This document shows positions 35,810-45,044 of a stretch of 64,000 nt of DNA, piece by piece. Source of the stretch: Alcaligenes faecalis (GTDB lineage: Bacteria > Pseudomonadota > Gammaproteobacteria > Burkholderiales > Burkholderiaceae_B). The DNA lies in the NCBI RefSeq assembly GCF_041521385.1, contig NZ_CP168006.1, forward strand, positions 4,039,648 to 4,103,647, written 5' to 3'. The notes beneath the pieces are model-generated. The model worked only from the letters and a program-made list of their open reading frames with translations. It was not told where the DNA came from and made no database searches. Both the position numbers and the translations under genes were made by a program. Positions within the stretch are counted from its first letter, which is position 1; each line of letters starts with the position of its first letter.

Positions 35810-36364
35810 ATGAGCTGGACAGCTAGACTCGCTGTTGCCGCGCCACTGGCTGTTTTGGCGTTGCAGGCCCAAGCCCAGGTCGGGGATACCTACGACAACG
35901 GCACACAGGTGCGAATAGGACAATACAGCACACAAGCCAGCACACCAGGGCATAGCGTTTCTGATCCCCTGTCTGTGTTTGTGGCACTGACTTACCCACG
36001 TCAAGACGTAGCCACCATTGATGGTGCGATTGAGTACACCCTCAAACGGACTGGCTGGCAGCTTGATCGCTCCAAGCTGTCGCTAGAAGCCGCGCAGTTT
36101 CTTCGCTTACCCCTTCCAGAGTCCCAGCGGTCGCTGGGCACGTATCGAGTGCGTGATGTCTTAAATGCACTCGTAGGTGAGACCTGGCGCTGGGACGAGG
36201 ACCCCATCCGTCGCAGACTGTGGATCAGTCTAGCGGCACAGCCGACTCTGTCAGGCGTCGAACTGACACAGAATTGGCTCCACGCCCAAACCTACCCCGT
36301 CACAGTTGACCCTAAAAAGCCGTGGTTGCCCCTGACCGAGCGCATCAGCGGGGTGCAGCCATGA
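35810..36364 (+). CDS. ICE type IV pilus/PilL-like protein (TIGR03748 family)
   Basis: Exported protein of 184 aa, first gene of the transfer operon. A signal peptide (about residues 1-19, ending ALQAQAQ) precedes a domain with the PilL-N/TIGR03748 pattern: DPLSVFVALTYPRQDVATIDGAIEYTLKRTGWQL, YRVRDVLNALVGETWRWDEDPIRRRLW. ATG at 35810 with GGAG upstream is preferred over the ATG four codons earlier. Its stop overlaps the next start as ATGA. PFGI-1-type elements carry this gene at the head of their transfer region. Exact role is unknown. Confidence 0.82.
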   Translation: MSWTARLAVAAPLAVLALQAQAQVGDTYDNGTQVRIGQYSTQASTPGHSVSDPLSVFVALTYPRQDVATIDGAIEYTLKRTGWQLDRSKLSLEAAQFLRLPLPESQRSLGTYRVRDVLNALVGETWRWDEDPIRRRLWISLAAQPTLSGVELTQNWLHAQTYPVTVDPKKPWLPLTERISGVQP

Positions 36365-37593
36365 ACCAACAAGATCAACAATGGCAACAGCAGCAAGACG
36401 ATCTTCGCCGCCGGGAGCAAGCCGAGCAGCTAGAGCGTGAACGGCTCGAGCGCTTGGAACATGAACGAATGGAGCAAGACCAGCAGCTTGAGCGTGAACG
36501 CCAAGAAAAGCTGGATCAGCACGACTATGACTCCCGTCGTGAGTTGGAGGACGCTACCCCAAACAAGCCAGGTGTCTTGCGAACACTCATGCAAATTTTG
36601 TTCTCTCGCAAAGAACCAACGGCAAGCGTTGAAAAACAGAACGTGGAGCCCGTGTTTTCGTCTGTAGTGGATCCCCTGACCGAGACGCAAAACAATGAAG
36701 CAGTCACCGATTTCTTTGCTGAACAAGAAAATCAACCGCAAGCAGTCAGCGTTTCGCCATCCCCATTGGCATCCGCAGCGCTTACCGATGCTCCAACGCT
36801 CAAGAAAAAGACAGGCTATCCGTGGAAGCTAATCCTGGCGTTGGTGCTTTTTGCTGTCCTTTTCTTGAGCTGGAAATACCTGTTTAACCAACCTGTGGTT
36901 GAGCAAACAGCCGCCTTGTCGGCAGCCGAACCTTCACTGGCTGAAATCGAAGACCAGGTCGCCCCTGTTGAGGATGAGGAAAAGGGTTCTGAGCCCTCCC
37001 CTGCTCCCACCACCAGTGAACTAGGCAATGTAGAGAAAGCTTCTGACATGCCCATGGGAACAGATCCGATAGACACGGCAGAGTCAACGGAATTCCAAGA
37101 ACTTTCCATTGATCTCGGAGAGTCGTTCCCATCGAACCTTGAAACATCGCAAGCCTCGTACGCCGTTCAAGAAACACCAACATTTGAGGTGCAAATCTCG
37201 TCCCTGCAACGTGATGTCACCGAAATCAGGCAGTTACTCAATGAGCTCTTACAACAAAACGAACAGTTGATTGCTCTGTCCACACCTGCACCTACACCTG
37301 AACCAGAACCAGAGGCGGTGCCAGTTGTTGAACCTGCCCCCGTGAAAAAGCCGGTCACTCGTCGAGCCAAGGCCGCACCGAAGCCAAGCGTTCGTCTGGT
37401 CTCAGTCGATATGTGGGATGGCAAACCCTCCGTTGTCGTCGCCAGTACACGCGCAGGCGACAACCAAACCTTAGTGATGCGACCAGGTGACACCGTCAAC
37501 GGCGTCACGCTGCAAAGCGCAAGCGCATCCGAGCGCAGCGCCTCTTTTCTCGTAAACGGAAAAACCACCAAATTAACTGTGGAGGGCCAGTGA
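36361..37593 (+). CDS. ICE coiled-coil inner-membrane protein
   Basis: 410 aa, not recognised with confidence. A charged N-terminal coiled coil of Gln, Glu and Arg (residues 1-60) leads through an acidic low-complexity stretch to one transmembrane helix (YPWKLILALVLFAVLFLSWKYLF, about 156-178). A second acidic linker and a short coiled coil (SSLQRDVTEIRQLLNELLQQNEQL) follow. The C-terminal 65 residues, VDMWDGKPSVVV...MRPGDTVNGVTLQSAS, have the beta-strand look of PilP-type pilus assembly domains. It begins as ATGA overlapping the PilL-like gene and ends overlapping TIGR03759. A scaffold linking membrane and periplasm is inferred. Confidence 0.6.
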   Translation: MNQQDQQWQQQQDDLRRREQAEQLERERLERLEHERMEQDQQLERERQEKLDQHDYDSRRELEDATPNKPGVLRTLMQILFSRKEPTASVEKQNVEPVFSSVVDPLTETQNNEAVTDFFAEQENQPQAVSVSPSPLASAALTDAPTLKKKTGYPWKLILALVLFAVLFLSWKYLFNQPVVEQTAALSAAEPSLAEIEDQVAPVEDEEKGSEPSPAPTTSELGNVEKASDMPMGTDPIDTAESTEFQELSIDLGESFPSNLETSQASYAVQETPTFEVQISSLQRDVTEIRQLLNELLQQNEQLIALSTPAPTPEPEPEAVPVVEPAPVKKPVTRRAKAAPKPSVRLVSVDMWDGKPSVVVASTRAGDNQTLVMRPGDTVNGVTLQSASASERSASFLVNGKTTKLTVEGQ

Positions 37594-38165
37594 TGCCGCG
37601 CCTTATGAAAATCAAAGCAGCAGCCATCAGCCTGCCCCTGTTTTTCCCTGCGATGGCGCATTCGCAAACCCAGGCCACCGCTCAGCAGCGTACCGAAGAA
37701 GTCGCCAACGCTACGCAGTCACAAGGGCGTAATCCGATTGCGCTGGATGCCGTAGATCGCCTGCGCGCCAATATTTGGGGCTTAACCGACGAAGAAATGT
37801 TGCGCGCCAAAACCTTGCTGGAAGGCCCTCGCAAAGCATTCTCGGTGGAAAACCTCTCGCCTATTGAAGCTCTGGGCATTCACGCGACCTCGGAAGCAGA
37901 GCGCCGTAAGTATGCCGAAATGTTCGCCCGCGCCTTTCATGCCGACGTGGAGCGCTCATTGGCATGGAATCGTGCTTTCACCGAAGCGATGGCACGCCTT
38001 TACCCAAATGAGCCAGTTGTCAATTTCAGTCAAATCCCACCCGTTCCCGCCACGGTAGGTGCGGCTGACACATTGAACGTGCCGCGCACGGCCATCATCG
38101 AGGTCCCCGCTCCGGGCTACACACCTCTGACTCAAAGTGAGCCAGCACAGGGCTCTGCGAAGTGA
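37593..38165 (+). CDS. ICE protein, TIGR03759 family
   Basis: Exported protein of 190 aa with a signal peptide (residues 1-26, ending MAHSQ). The WGLTDEEMLRAKTLLEGPRKAFSVENLSPIEALGIHATSEAERRKYAEMFARAFH stretch is the TIGR03759 signature. Function is unknown, but the gene is constant in PFGI-1-type transfer regions, between pilus-like genes and a lytic transglycosylase. It starts at TGATG on the preceding stop, with GGAGGG as ribosome binding site. Confidence 0.88.
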   Translation: MPRLMKIKAAAISLPLFFPAMAHSQTQATAQQRTEEVANATQSQGRNPIALDAVDRLRANIWGLTDEEMLRAKTLLEGPRKAFSVENLSPIEALGIHATSEAERRKYAEMFARAFHADVERSLAWNRAFTEAMARLYPNEPVVNFSQIPPVPATVGAADTLNVPRTAIIEVPAPGYTPLTQSEPAQGSAK

Positions 38166-38968
38166 TGGGTACCGCCATGCACCGCCGACAGTTTCTTGGC
38201 GCCCTCACCGCACTGACGGCCAGTGGCGTCATGACGCGCTCGTGGGCAATGGCTGTGCCTGCGCAATCGGAGCTGGCGCAGCCCGAAGGCCTGGACCCGC
38301 AGTGGTGGCCATATTGGTCAGATACGGCTGTGCGCATTGAACCCAAGATCACACCCCAGGGGCAGACGACCATCCCCCACGGGTATGTGCGTCAGATGCC
38401 TCGCACGCGCACCCGTCCTGGTGCGCCGATCGTGGCGGCATCTTTGTTGCCACCCCGCGCTTATGACTGGGCGGGACAGCGTTGGAACATTGATCCGTGG
38501 CTACTTTACGGCGTCGCACTACAAGAGTCGCAAATGAAATTTGGTCGGCAGACGCTGCCCTACCCTTGGACTCTGTGCGTCAGAGGTGCTGCTAAGCGCT
38601 ATGGCTCCTATGAGGCCACCCTCAAGGCCTTGCGTAAGTATGTGGATGTCAGAGGTATCCGCAATGTGGATTGCGGTGCAATGCAGGTGAACTGGGGCTA
38701 CCACAACGACAAGCTCCAAAGTTTTGAGCGTGCTCTGGATCCCTACCCCAATCTCGATGTAGGTGCACAAATTCTGCGTGAACACTTTGACCGCAACAGT
38801 TCCTGGCGTCTGGCGGTCGCCCTCTATCACACGGGCTCCAGAAATACGCAAGAACGGATCAGCCGCGGCAATCGTTACAGCCGTGGCGTATTCAACAAAT
38901 TGGCCAACCTGGGGTTAGATGCGTCGGAGTTGGCCACCTCGACCGGTTGGAGGCGATATGCGCCGTAA
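38165..38968 (+). CDS. ICE lytic transglycosylase, SLT domain
   Basis: Peptidoglycan lytic transglycosylase of about 267 aa that opens the wall for the mating channel. The start codon (TGATG) gives an N-terminus with a twin-arginine-like HRRQFLGALTALTASG export signal. The SLT domain begins near YDWAGQRWNIDPWLLYGVALQESQM, with the catalytic Glu in ALQESQM, and includes GAMQVNWGYH and NLDVGAQILREHF; TGSRN and YSRGVFNKL match family motifs. ATG at 38177 is an alternative start. It is followed by TIGR03765 with a short overlap. Confidence 0.9.
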   Translation: MGTAMHRRQFLGALTALTASGVMTRSWAMAVPAQSELAQPEGLDPQWWPYWSDTAVRIEPKITPQGQTTIPHGYVRQMPRTRTRPGAPIVAASLLPPRAYDWAGQRWNIDPWLLYGVALQESQMKFGRQTLPYPWTLCVRGAAKRYGSYEATLKALRKYVDVRGIRNVDCGAMQVNWGYHNDKLQSFERALDPYPNLDVGAQILREHFDRNSSWRLAVALYHTGSRNTQERISRGNRYSRGVFNKLANLGLDASELATSTGWRRYAP

Positions 38969-39551
38969 CGCCGCTCTCTTTTTGTACACCGCTACTGCAT
39001 TGGGCATCGCGATCGTCCTCGCTTTGAGTGCTGCGACCGTAATGGATTTCCCCCAAGCCTATGCACAAGAGGAACCATCCATTATTGATGAGTCTGTGCC
39101 TGCTGTTTCCTATTATTCGGCCTTAATTTCAGGTGCAGACCAACCTGGTGTTGGTGCCGGTATCCAGTTTCCGCTGACTTCTAACTTGCTACAACCTGGC
39201 GTGCTCAAGCCATCGGCTGTTCCAGTATTCAATCCAAAATGGATGACCCAAACATTAGCCATTGTGGGTGACGACAAAGGCTCAGAAGAATGGCTCAAGC
39301 TCCATCAGGCTCGCCTGCTTTCTCTGCAGGCCACTGTCATTGTGGTATCCGCAGCCAGTGAAAAACGCTTTAAAAACATCCAGCGACAAGCCAACGCATT
39401 GCCAATCGTCCCTGATCCCGGCCACTGGTTACAGAGCCGTCTTGCCGCAGCGCAAGTGACTGTCTATCCCGTGCTGATTGGCTTGGACGGTCAAGCGCGA
39501 CAGATCATCTTCTCAGAAGGTTTTGAACGAGTTGAAGCGCATGAAAAATAA
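38958..39551 (+). CDS. ICE protein, TIGR03765 family
   Basis: Exported 197-aa protein with an N-terminal hydrophobic signal/anchor (about residues 5-32). The pattern MTQTLAIVGDDKGSEEWLKLHQARLLSLQATVIVVSAAS and GHWLQSRLAAAQVTVYPVLI fits TIGR03765, a small family confined to these ICEs. No catalytic motif is visible. Both ends overlap neighbours (transglycosylase 11 bases, TraD 11 bases), giving strong translational coupling. Confidence 0.85.
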   Translation: MRRNAALFLYTATALGIAIVLALSAATVMDFPQAYAQEEPSIIDESVPAVSYYSALISGADQPGVGAGIQFPLTSNLLQPGVLKPSAVPVFNPKWMTQTLAIVGDDKGSEEWLKLHQARLLSLQATVIVVSAASEKRFKNIQRQANALPIVPDPGHWLQSRLAAAQVTVYPVLIGLDGQARQIIFSEGFERVEAHEK

Positions 39552-41805
39552 CGCCGTCTTGGAAGCGTTACTGCGTCCACCTGTCGAAATTTGGAGTGCG
39601 GCAACGGCCTGGTCCGTCACGGCCACGGCTGCCCTGGCGCCTTGGGCGCTGATGATGCCCCCTTCTTTGGGCTACGTTGCAGCAGCAGGATCGGGCTACT
39701 TTGGCGGGGTCCGCTTTAAGCAGGCGATGCGGATCAAGCGTTATCACCATCACCTGAAATACTACAAAGTCACGAAAATTGCTCCCGCCAAAATTCCCGT
39801 GGCACCGGGCGAGTTTTACCTGGGCGAAGGGTTCGAGTGGTCGCAAGCGCACACACAACGTAAACGTGAGGCCTTGCAACCGCAGGCCAAGCGTTTTGTG
39901 CGTCCATCGGGCAAAGAGCTGGCCCTACGCAGCCTGGGTTCGAAAGCCATTGAACAAGCGCAAGGCAAAGGCCCCGTCAAACCCATTGTGCGAGCCATTG
40001 CAGGAATTGCGGGCATTGATCATTGGCTCAACCCATTGCAGCCTCACCCAGACTTAGGTGGCTCACCCATCGTGCATGGCGTGGGCAGCATGGACGAAGC
40101 CCCCGTCAAGATTCGCCAGTCCTCTCGCAATGGACACATGCTGGTCATGGGCACCACGCGCGTGGGCAAGACCAGGCTGCTGGAGTTATTTGCCACCCAG
40201 GACATTCATGCTGGGCACGTCACTATCGTGATCGATCCCAAGGGGGATGCCGATCTGATGCTGCGTATGTATGCCGAATGCGCTCGTGCAGGCCGCCTGG
40301 ACCAGTTTTACATGTTCCATCTTGGCTATCCCGAGATCTCGGCCAGGTACAACGGCATCGGCAACTTCTCGCGCATCACAGAAGTGGCCACTCGTGCCAC
40401 CAACGCCTTGCCCAGCAGCGGAAACTCCGCCGCTTTTAAAGAGTTCTCCTGGCGTTTTACCAATATTGTGGCTCAAGCCCAGGTTGCGCTGGGACGTGTC
40501 CCGACCTATGAAGCCTTGCTCAAAGATGTGACCGGCATTGACGGCCTGTTCATGGACTATGCCCGCATGGTGTTTGCCCAGCAGGCCCGCCAAGGCCGTC
40601 TGATCGACTGGGAAGTAAGGCTGGCCAGCCTTGAGCTCGCGCTGCAAGACCGCAAAACCGCCCCGCCAGTGCCACGGGCATTGGCAGATCGACAGCCCGA
40701 GTTTGTAGCGATGTTCTTGCTCATTAAAGAAGCCAAGATCAACGATACGGTCCTCGCAGGCCTGGCAGCCGCCTTTAGTTATGAACGCAGCTTCTACGAA
40801 AAGATCATCGCCAGTCTTGGCCCGTTTCTGGAGAAACTGACTACCGGCGCGGTGGGCAAACTGATCTCTCCCGACTACTACGACCAAACCGATAAGCGAC
40901 CAATTTTTGATTGGATGAGCGTCATCCGTCAGGGCGGTGTGGTCTATGTAGGCCTGGATGCATTGTCTGACTCGGTCGTGTCCTCTGCCGTGGGTAACTC
41001 CATGCTGGCCGACTTGGTCAGCGTCGGCGGCAAGCTCTATAAGACCGGACTGGACCCCCATGCGCCAGATGGCAAAATCGTATTGCCGACCATTTGCGCT
41101 CACTTTGACGAGGTCAATGAGATTGCAGGTCCCGAATTTGTGCCCATGGTGAACAAGCTGGGGGGCTCGGGCTTTCGGATCACCGCGTACACACAGTCAG
41201 CATTTGATATTGAGGCAAAAGTCGGAGATAAGGCCAAAGCGGGCCAGATCCTGGACAACTTTAACCACCTGGTCATGCTGCGCGTGCGTAGTGTCACGAC
41301 GGCCAAGCTGCTGACGGACCAGGTTCCCGAAGTCGAGGTGGTCCATCTCACGCCAATGTCAGGCGTCACAGACACCGCCGCCCAAGGCACCGGCGTCGAT
41401 TTCATCAGTCGCAACGATGATATCTGGACCAAAACCAAGGTCCCTATGATTGAACCAGCCGATGTGCTGGAACTACCGCAAGGCCAAGCCTTTGCGCTAC
41501 TTGAAGGCAATCGACGCTTCAAGATCCGAATCCCGTTGGCTGATGCAAGAAACGACGAATTTGTACCGCAGTCTTTGCAAAACGTCGCCGCACAAATGAA
41601 GGCCCGCTACCGGACCTCCGAGCAATGGGCCAGTGAAACCGACTGGTTCACTGAAAACTGGCTCAATAGCCAGCCAATCGCCGATGGCACGGGCATGATC
41701 GCTACTGATCTAGCGGTGCAGGATCCTGACCCCGATGACGACACTCAAAGCAAAAGCGCGATAAACACTGACACGATGGGCCTGATCACAAGGGGGCACG
41801 GATGA
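39541..41805 (+). CDS. traD: Type IV coupling protein TraD
   Basis: Hexameric inner-membrane ATPase of 754 aa which links the relaxosome to the mating channel. Two N-terminal hydrophobic segments (about residues 15-55) are followed by the motor domain: Walker A GTTRVGKT (204-211), IDPKGDADL, and Walker B-like ICAHFDEVNEI. The start at 39541 (MKNNAVLEALLRPPVEIW) overlaps the previous stop; earlier in-frame starts lie inside it. This is the TraD group paired with MobH relaxases. Its stop overlaps the TIGR03747 start as ATGA. Confidence 0.93.
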   Translation: MKNNAVLEALLRPPVEIWSAATAWSVTATAALAPWALMMPPSLGYVAAAGSGYFGGVRFKQAMRIKRYHHHLKYYKVTKIAPAKIPVAPGEFYLGEGFEWSQAHTQRKREALQPQAKRFVRPSGKELALRSLGSKAIEQAQGKGPVKPIVRAIAGIAGIDHWLNPLQPHPDLGGSPIVHGVGSMDEAPVKIRQSSRNGHMLVMGTTRVGKTRLLELFATQDIHAGHVTIVIDPKGDADLMLRMYAECARAGRLDQFYMFHLGYPEISARYNGIGNFSRITEVATRATNALPSSGNSAAFKEFSWRFTNIVAQAQVALGRVPTYEALLKDVTGIDGLFMDYARMVFAQQARQGRLIDWEVRLASLELALQDRKTAPPVPRALADRQPEFVAMFLLIKEAKINDTVLAGLAAAFSYERSFYEKIIASLGPFLEKLTTGAVGKLISPDYYDQTDKRPIFDWMSVIRQGGVVYVGLDALSDSVVSSAVGNSMLADLVSVGGKLYKTGLDPHAPDGKIVLPTICAHFDEVNEIAGPEFVPMVNKLGGSGFRITAYTQSAFDIEAKVGDKAKAGQILDNFNHLVMLRVRSVTTAKLLTDQVPEVEVVHLTPMSGVTDTAAQGTGVDFISRNDDIWTKTKVPMIEPADVLELPQGQAFALLEGNRRFKIRIPLADARNDEFVPQSLQNVAAQMKARYRTSEQWASETDWFTENWLNSQPIADGTGMIATDLAVQDPDPDDDTQSKSAINTDTMGLITRGHG

Positions 41806-42584
41806 GTACCAACTCGACCAGCCGCCCTGTTAAGCCCACCACTCGCGGCCCCATTTTGATGACCTTTGAGATGGTCATGGGTTTGCTTATGGTCTCTGTC
41901 TCAGCGTGTGTGCTGGGGTTGATCATAGAGCTGGCCGGCATTCATACGATTTGGAAAGACCAAGGCACAGGCCATGCTCGCTCTATCGTGGAGCAGGACC
42001 TGAGCTATATCGAGGCTGCCCCGAAAAGCCTGATTATTCCAAATACCGTGGCCTTCTCAAACAAGATGCTCAGCTACATCTCATGGCCTTACGAGAAATT
42101 CGGAATCTTGCAGTGGTATGCCAATAGCCATGACCCCGCCATGCAGCGTCAACAGGCCCTTCGTCGTGCACAAGAAATAAAGGCAAACGGCAACAGCCTC
42201 TCCTCCAGGCTGAAAACGATTGGCGCTGATGCCGGCCAATTTATCAGCACGGTACTCGTGCTTTCCATGTATGTCGCCATGGATGTAGCGCTTCGACTTT
42301 CGATTGCCCTTTATGCGCTGCCAGCCTTTGTTCTTGCGTGCCTAGTGGGTGCGGTCGATGGCCTGGTACGGCGTGACTTGCGCAGGTGGAGCGGCGGCCG
42401 AGAGTCCTCCTTCGTTTATCACCACGCTAAGCGATACACAGCCTGGGCACTTACTGGAGGTTTCGGTCTGTATTTGACCTGGCCTTTCGGCGGCTTCAAC
42501 CCCGCTTACATGGTTCTGATTTTCACCGCGTTGGTCGCTGCAACGCTCAGCACCACAGTGGCTTCCCTCAAAAAGTATATGTAG
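41802..42584 (+). CDS. ICE membrane protein, TIGR03747 (DUF4400)
   Basis: Inner-membrane protein of 260 aa, four or five hydrophobic segments (about 25-50, 150-180, 190-205, 215-235, 240-255). It starts at ATGA on the TraD stop, and the DUF4400 core is recognisable in RLSIALYALPAFVLACLVGAVDGLVRRDLRRWSGGRESSFVYHHAKRY. In this ICE class it always follows traD and is believed to accompany the coupling protein, as TraG-like partners do elsewhere; the precise role is not known. Confidence 0.88.
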   Translation: MSTNSTSRPVKPTTRGPILMTFEMVMGLLMVSVSACVLGLIIELAGIHTIWKDQGTGHARSIVEQDLSYIEAAPKSLIIPNTVAFSNKMLSYISWPYEKFGILQWYANSHDPAMQRQQALRRAQEIKANGNSLSSRLKTIGADAGQFISTVLVLSMYVAMDVALRLSIALYALPAFVLACLVGAVDGLVRRDLRRWSGGRESSFVYHHAKRYTAWALTGGFGLYLTWPFGGFNPAYMVLIFTALVAATLSTTVASLKKYM

Positions 42585-42624
42585 CGCCTCTCGCTCACAT
42601 CACGACATTGGAGAAACGACAGAA

Positions 42625-42951
42625 ATGAAACCACAGCAATCTGGCCCCTCAGAACGTAAGACTCATCGCGCTTGGGCAACCGCGCTCATGCTCGTCGCAT
42701 GCGCCACCGTTCAGGCTGGTGATGCCGATAGTGAGCGCGAAAGTCTGGCACGGATTGAAAACGAGCTGGCCGTCGTTCAGCAGATGGTGGCCGCAGCCTC
42801 TCGTGATGCCCCTCCCTCTCAACGGGTCAATTTTCGATATGAGTGGTTGATCAATGATCTGGACGTGATGCGTCGGGGAATTCAACAACACCTTAATGCC
42901 CCTATGCAGCCGCGCCCAGTCGAGCCACTGCGAGGCGACTACCGCCAATGA
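42625..42951 (+). CDS. RAQPRD family ICE protein (TIGR01690)
   Basis: Exported 108-aa protein with a signal peptide (about residues 15-37, ending TVQAG). The helical core RIENELAVVQQMVAAASRDAPPSQRVNFRYEWLINDLDVMRRGIQQHL fits the family, but the eponymous RAQPRD motif near the C-terminus is altered to MQPRPVEP, followed by the typical GDYR. GGAGAAACG is the ribosome binding site. Function unknown; it precedes the small hydrophobic proteins of the mating channel. Confidence 0.85.
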   Translation: MKPQQSGPSERKTHRAWATALMLVACATVQAGDADSERESLARIENELAVVQQMVAAASRDAPPSQRVNFRYEWLINDLDVMRRGIQQHLNAPMQPRPVEPLRGDYRQ

Positions 42952-42973
42952 CGCAACTTCAGGAGATCCCCTT

Positions 42974-43225
42974 ATGGGCATGAACAATGCACAGCTGGGT
43001 TCCAACATGAGAGAGGCGTTTGCAGCAGGCTCGGGTGTTGACCCAAACGCCATGAAGGTCGTGCTGACGATCATCACGGTTGCGATTGTGGTTCTGTTCT
43101 TTGCCTGGCTAGGGATGACCGCCCTGGATAACTACCGGGAGGGCCAACTCAAGCAGGAAGAGGTGGTCTGGGCCTGCGTCAAATTAGTTGTGCTGTTGTC
43201 CTTAATCCTGTGGGTGTTGGTTTGA
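42974..43225 (+). CDS. ICE small membrane protein, TIGR03758 (DUF3262)
   Basis: 83-aa protein with two hydrophobic helices (about residues 27-48 and 64-82) joined by the loop DNYREGQLKQEEVVWACV. AGGAG stands 8 bases before ATG 42974; longer versions overlap the preceding gene without need. The two-helix form is like VirB2/TrbC-type pilin-related or VirB3-like components, but the equivalence is inferred. Confidence 0.85.
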   Translation: MGMNNAQLGSNMREAFAAGSGVDPNAMKVVLTIITVAIVVLFFAWLGMTALDNYREGQLKQEEVVWACVKLVVLLSLILWVLV

Positions 43226-43270
43226 CGCTCACAGGACTTCTTAACACATCAAACCATACGGAGTTTAGCT

Positions 43271-43681
43271 ATGACCACACTGAACGCTCTGTTGGCGGCA
43301 CCCCGAGCGGGGTGGCAAAAAGCCAAGCGTCACTTCGCGCAAGCCGCTTTGATCCCTGCTGTAGCGTTACTTTCGTCACCTACCATGGCAGCTTTGCCCA
43401 CGATGCCTACACCGGGATCTGGCATTGACGGGGCTCAAGTTGCTGACGGCGATTGGCTTGGAGCGATGGGTGCTTACTGGAAACAGGGCATCACGATTCT
43501 GGCCATGATCTTTGTTGGCTACTTTTTCCTGAAAGTCGTGATGGGCGCAATCACAAAGTGGACCCAATACACACGTGGCCAGGCTGATATTGCTGACCTG
43601 AAAGAATACGTAATCACTGGCGGTGTGCTTGCCATTGCGCTTGTCGCACTGGCCACGTATGCCATCGCCACGCTCGGGTAA
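43271..43681 (+). CDS. ICE membrane protein, TIGR03745 (DUF2976)
   Basis: 136-aa protein with a signal-like N-terminal hydrophobic segment (about residues 22-40), then two membrane helices (about 75-95 and 112-135) separated by TKWTQYTRGQADIADLKEYV. The MPTPGSGIDGAQVADGDWLGAMGAYWKQG part is family-typical. Size and topology suit a propilin-like subunit of the conjugative pilus; this is inference from topology and position. CGGAG upstream supports the start. Confidence 0.85.
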   Translation: MTTLNALLAAPRAGWQKAKRHFAQAALIPAVALLSSPTMAALPTMPTPGSGIDGAQVADGDWLGAMGAYWKQGITILAMIFVGYFFLKVVMGAITKWTQYTRGQADIADLKEYVITGGVLAIALVALATYAIATLG

Positions 43682-43696
43682 AGGGGAAAAGTCGAT

Positions 43697-44236
43697 ATGG
43701 CTCGCAAGCCCTCTGCCCCACACCTTGAACAGCTAGATGAGCAAGTTACCCAGGGCATCGCTACGCCGATAACCGATCGCGTGAATGTTCAACCAGCCAT
43801 TCTGAACGGTATGACGGTCGATGAAGCACAAATCATCGGTCTGATCTCCGTCGTGGTGTGTCTGCTGCTGGGCTTGGTACTGCTGGCCATAACCGGCTTC
43901 TGGCAAACACTTTTGGCCATCATGCTATTTGGACCATTAGTCATTTTGTGGTTTGCCTCTAAATACTTGGCGGGACTTAAGCGCAACCGTCCTGACGGCT
44001 ATTACAACCAGGCTATGCACCACTGGATGGCCTCTCGTGGGTGGGTGAAAGCCAAATTCATCCGCCACAACGGTTATTGGAGCTTGGGCCGGACCTTGCC
44101 CTTTAGCCTGTCCACTTCATTCAACCCTAAACCGTCCCGTCAGAACGTTGTTTCTACGAGCGAAACGGCCATCCCCTCTTCTTGCGCTGCTCAAGGTGTG
44201 ACACCGATAGCGGATAAAGCGAGCAACAACGTATGA
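43697..44236 (+). CDS. ICE membrane protein, TIGR03750 (DUF3487), VirB3/TraL-like
   Basis: 179-aa protein with two hydrophobic segments (about residues 50-70 and 76-92) near the N-terminus and a polar C-terminal part containing RPDGYYNQAMHHWMASRGWVKAKFIRHNGYWSLGRTL. This layout and position, after the small membrane proteins and before the TraE-like one, suggest the VirB3/TraL equivalent. It has the AAAGGGG ribosome binding site. Its stop overlaps the next start as ATGA. The last 35 residues look divergent and Ser/Thr-rich. Confidence 0.85.
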   Translation: MARKPSAPHLEQLDEQVTQGIATPITDRVNVQPAILNGMTVDEAQIIGLISVVVCLLLGLVLLAITGFWQTLLAIMLFGPLVILWFASKYLAGLKRNRPDGYYNQAMHHWMASRGWVKAKFIRHNGYWSLGRTLPFSLSTSFNPKPSRQNVVSTSETAIPSSCAAQGVTPIADKASNNV

Positions 44237-45033
44237 GTTCAAAATATTTAAACGCCCTGGCCACTGTTCAGGCGACAAATAAAAGACTGGGCGCACTTGT
44301 TTTAGTTGTCGCCGCTCTTGGGGCTGTGGGTATGTACTTTGCTGCCCGCACACCGCATCGAATCGACGTCAATTTGCACCCCAACATTCAAGGCGGGGAT
44401 GTCGTCACCGTGACCGACGGCCAGTCGCCGGTCCCTGACGTCAATGTGTATGGCTTTGCCTACTACATCTGGCAGCAGGTCAACCGCTGGCAAGCCGACG
44501 GGTACAAGGACTACGGCAAGCAAATCTACTACTACCAGGCCTACATCACCCCGTCTTGTCGCGCTCAGCTAGAGAACGACATGAACACACGGGATAGAGC
44601 CGGTGAGTTGCGCTCACGCACACGCATCATGACCGAGATTCCAGGGTTTGGGTTTTCACCCAGACGAGTCATTTCGCAAGGCACCAACACCTGGACAGTA
44701 CTGCTCGACATGCAATTGCAAGAGACATTTCGTGGTCAACAAATCAAAGACATCTACATCCGGTATCCGATGCGTGTCGTGCGATATGACGTTGACCCCG
44801 AGAAAAACCCCTGGAAGCTGGCCATTGACTGCTATGGCAACAACCGCCCTGCCCGCCTGAATCCTGACGAAGTCGCCGCAGTCCAGAAGAACAACCAAAG
44901 TCCCGAGCTGCCAACTGAGTCAGAAATCGTGCCCGCCACATTGCCCGGCACGATCACCGACCCGGCCACCAACGTGACCGACCCCGCTCCGACACCTATC
45001 CAGGTGCGACCCGTCCAACCTCAAAGCGAGTGA
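44233..45033 (+). CDS. ICE protein, TIGR03746 (DUF2895), VirB8/TraE-like
   Basis: 266-aa inner-membrane protein with one helix near the N-terminus (about residues 18-36) and a large periplasmic domain: GFAYYIWQQVNRWQADGYKDYGKQIYYYQAYITPSCRAQLENDMNTRDRAGELRSRTR. This gives the VirB8/TraE form (bitopic, NTF2-like periplasmic domain). A Pro/Thr-rich tail ends the protein. It starts at ATGA on the TIGR03750 stop and is followed closely by TIGR03749. Its role is a scaffold in the mating channel. Confidence 0.87.
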   Translation: MSSKYLNALATVQATNKRLGALVLVVAALGAVGMYFAARTPHRIDVNLHPNIQGGDVVTVTDGQSPVPDVNVYGFAYYIWQQVNRWQADGYKDYGKQIYYYQAYITPSCRAQLENDMNTRDRAGELRSRTRIMTEIPGFGFSPRRVISQGTNTWTVLLDMQLQETFRGQQIKDIYIRYPMRVVRYDVDPEKNPWKLAIDCYGNNRPARLNPDEVAAVQKNNQSPELPTESEIVPATLPGTITDPATNVTDPAPTPIQVRPVQPQSE

Positions 45034-45044
45034 GATTGTCATCC

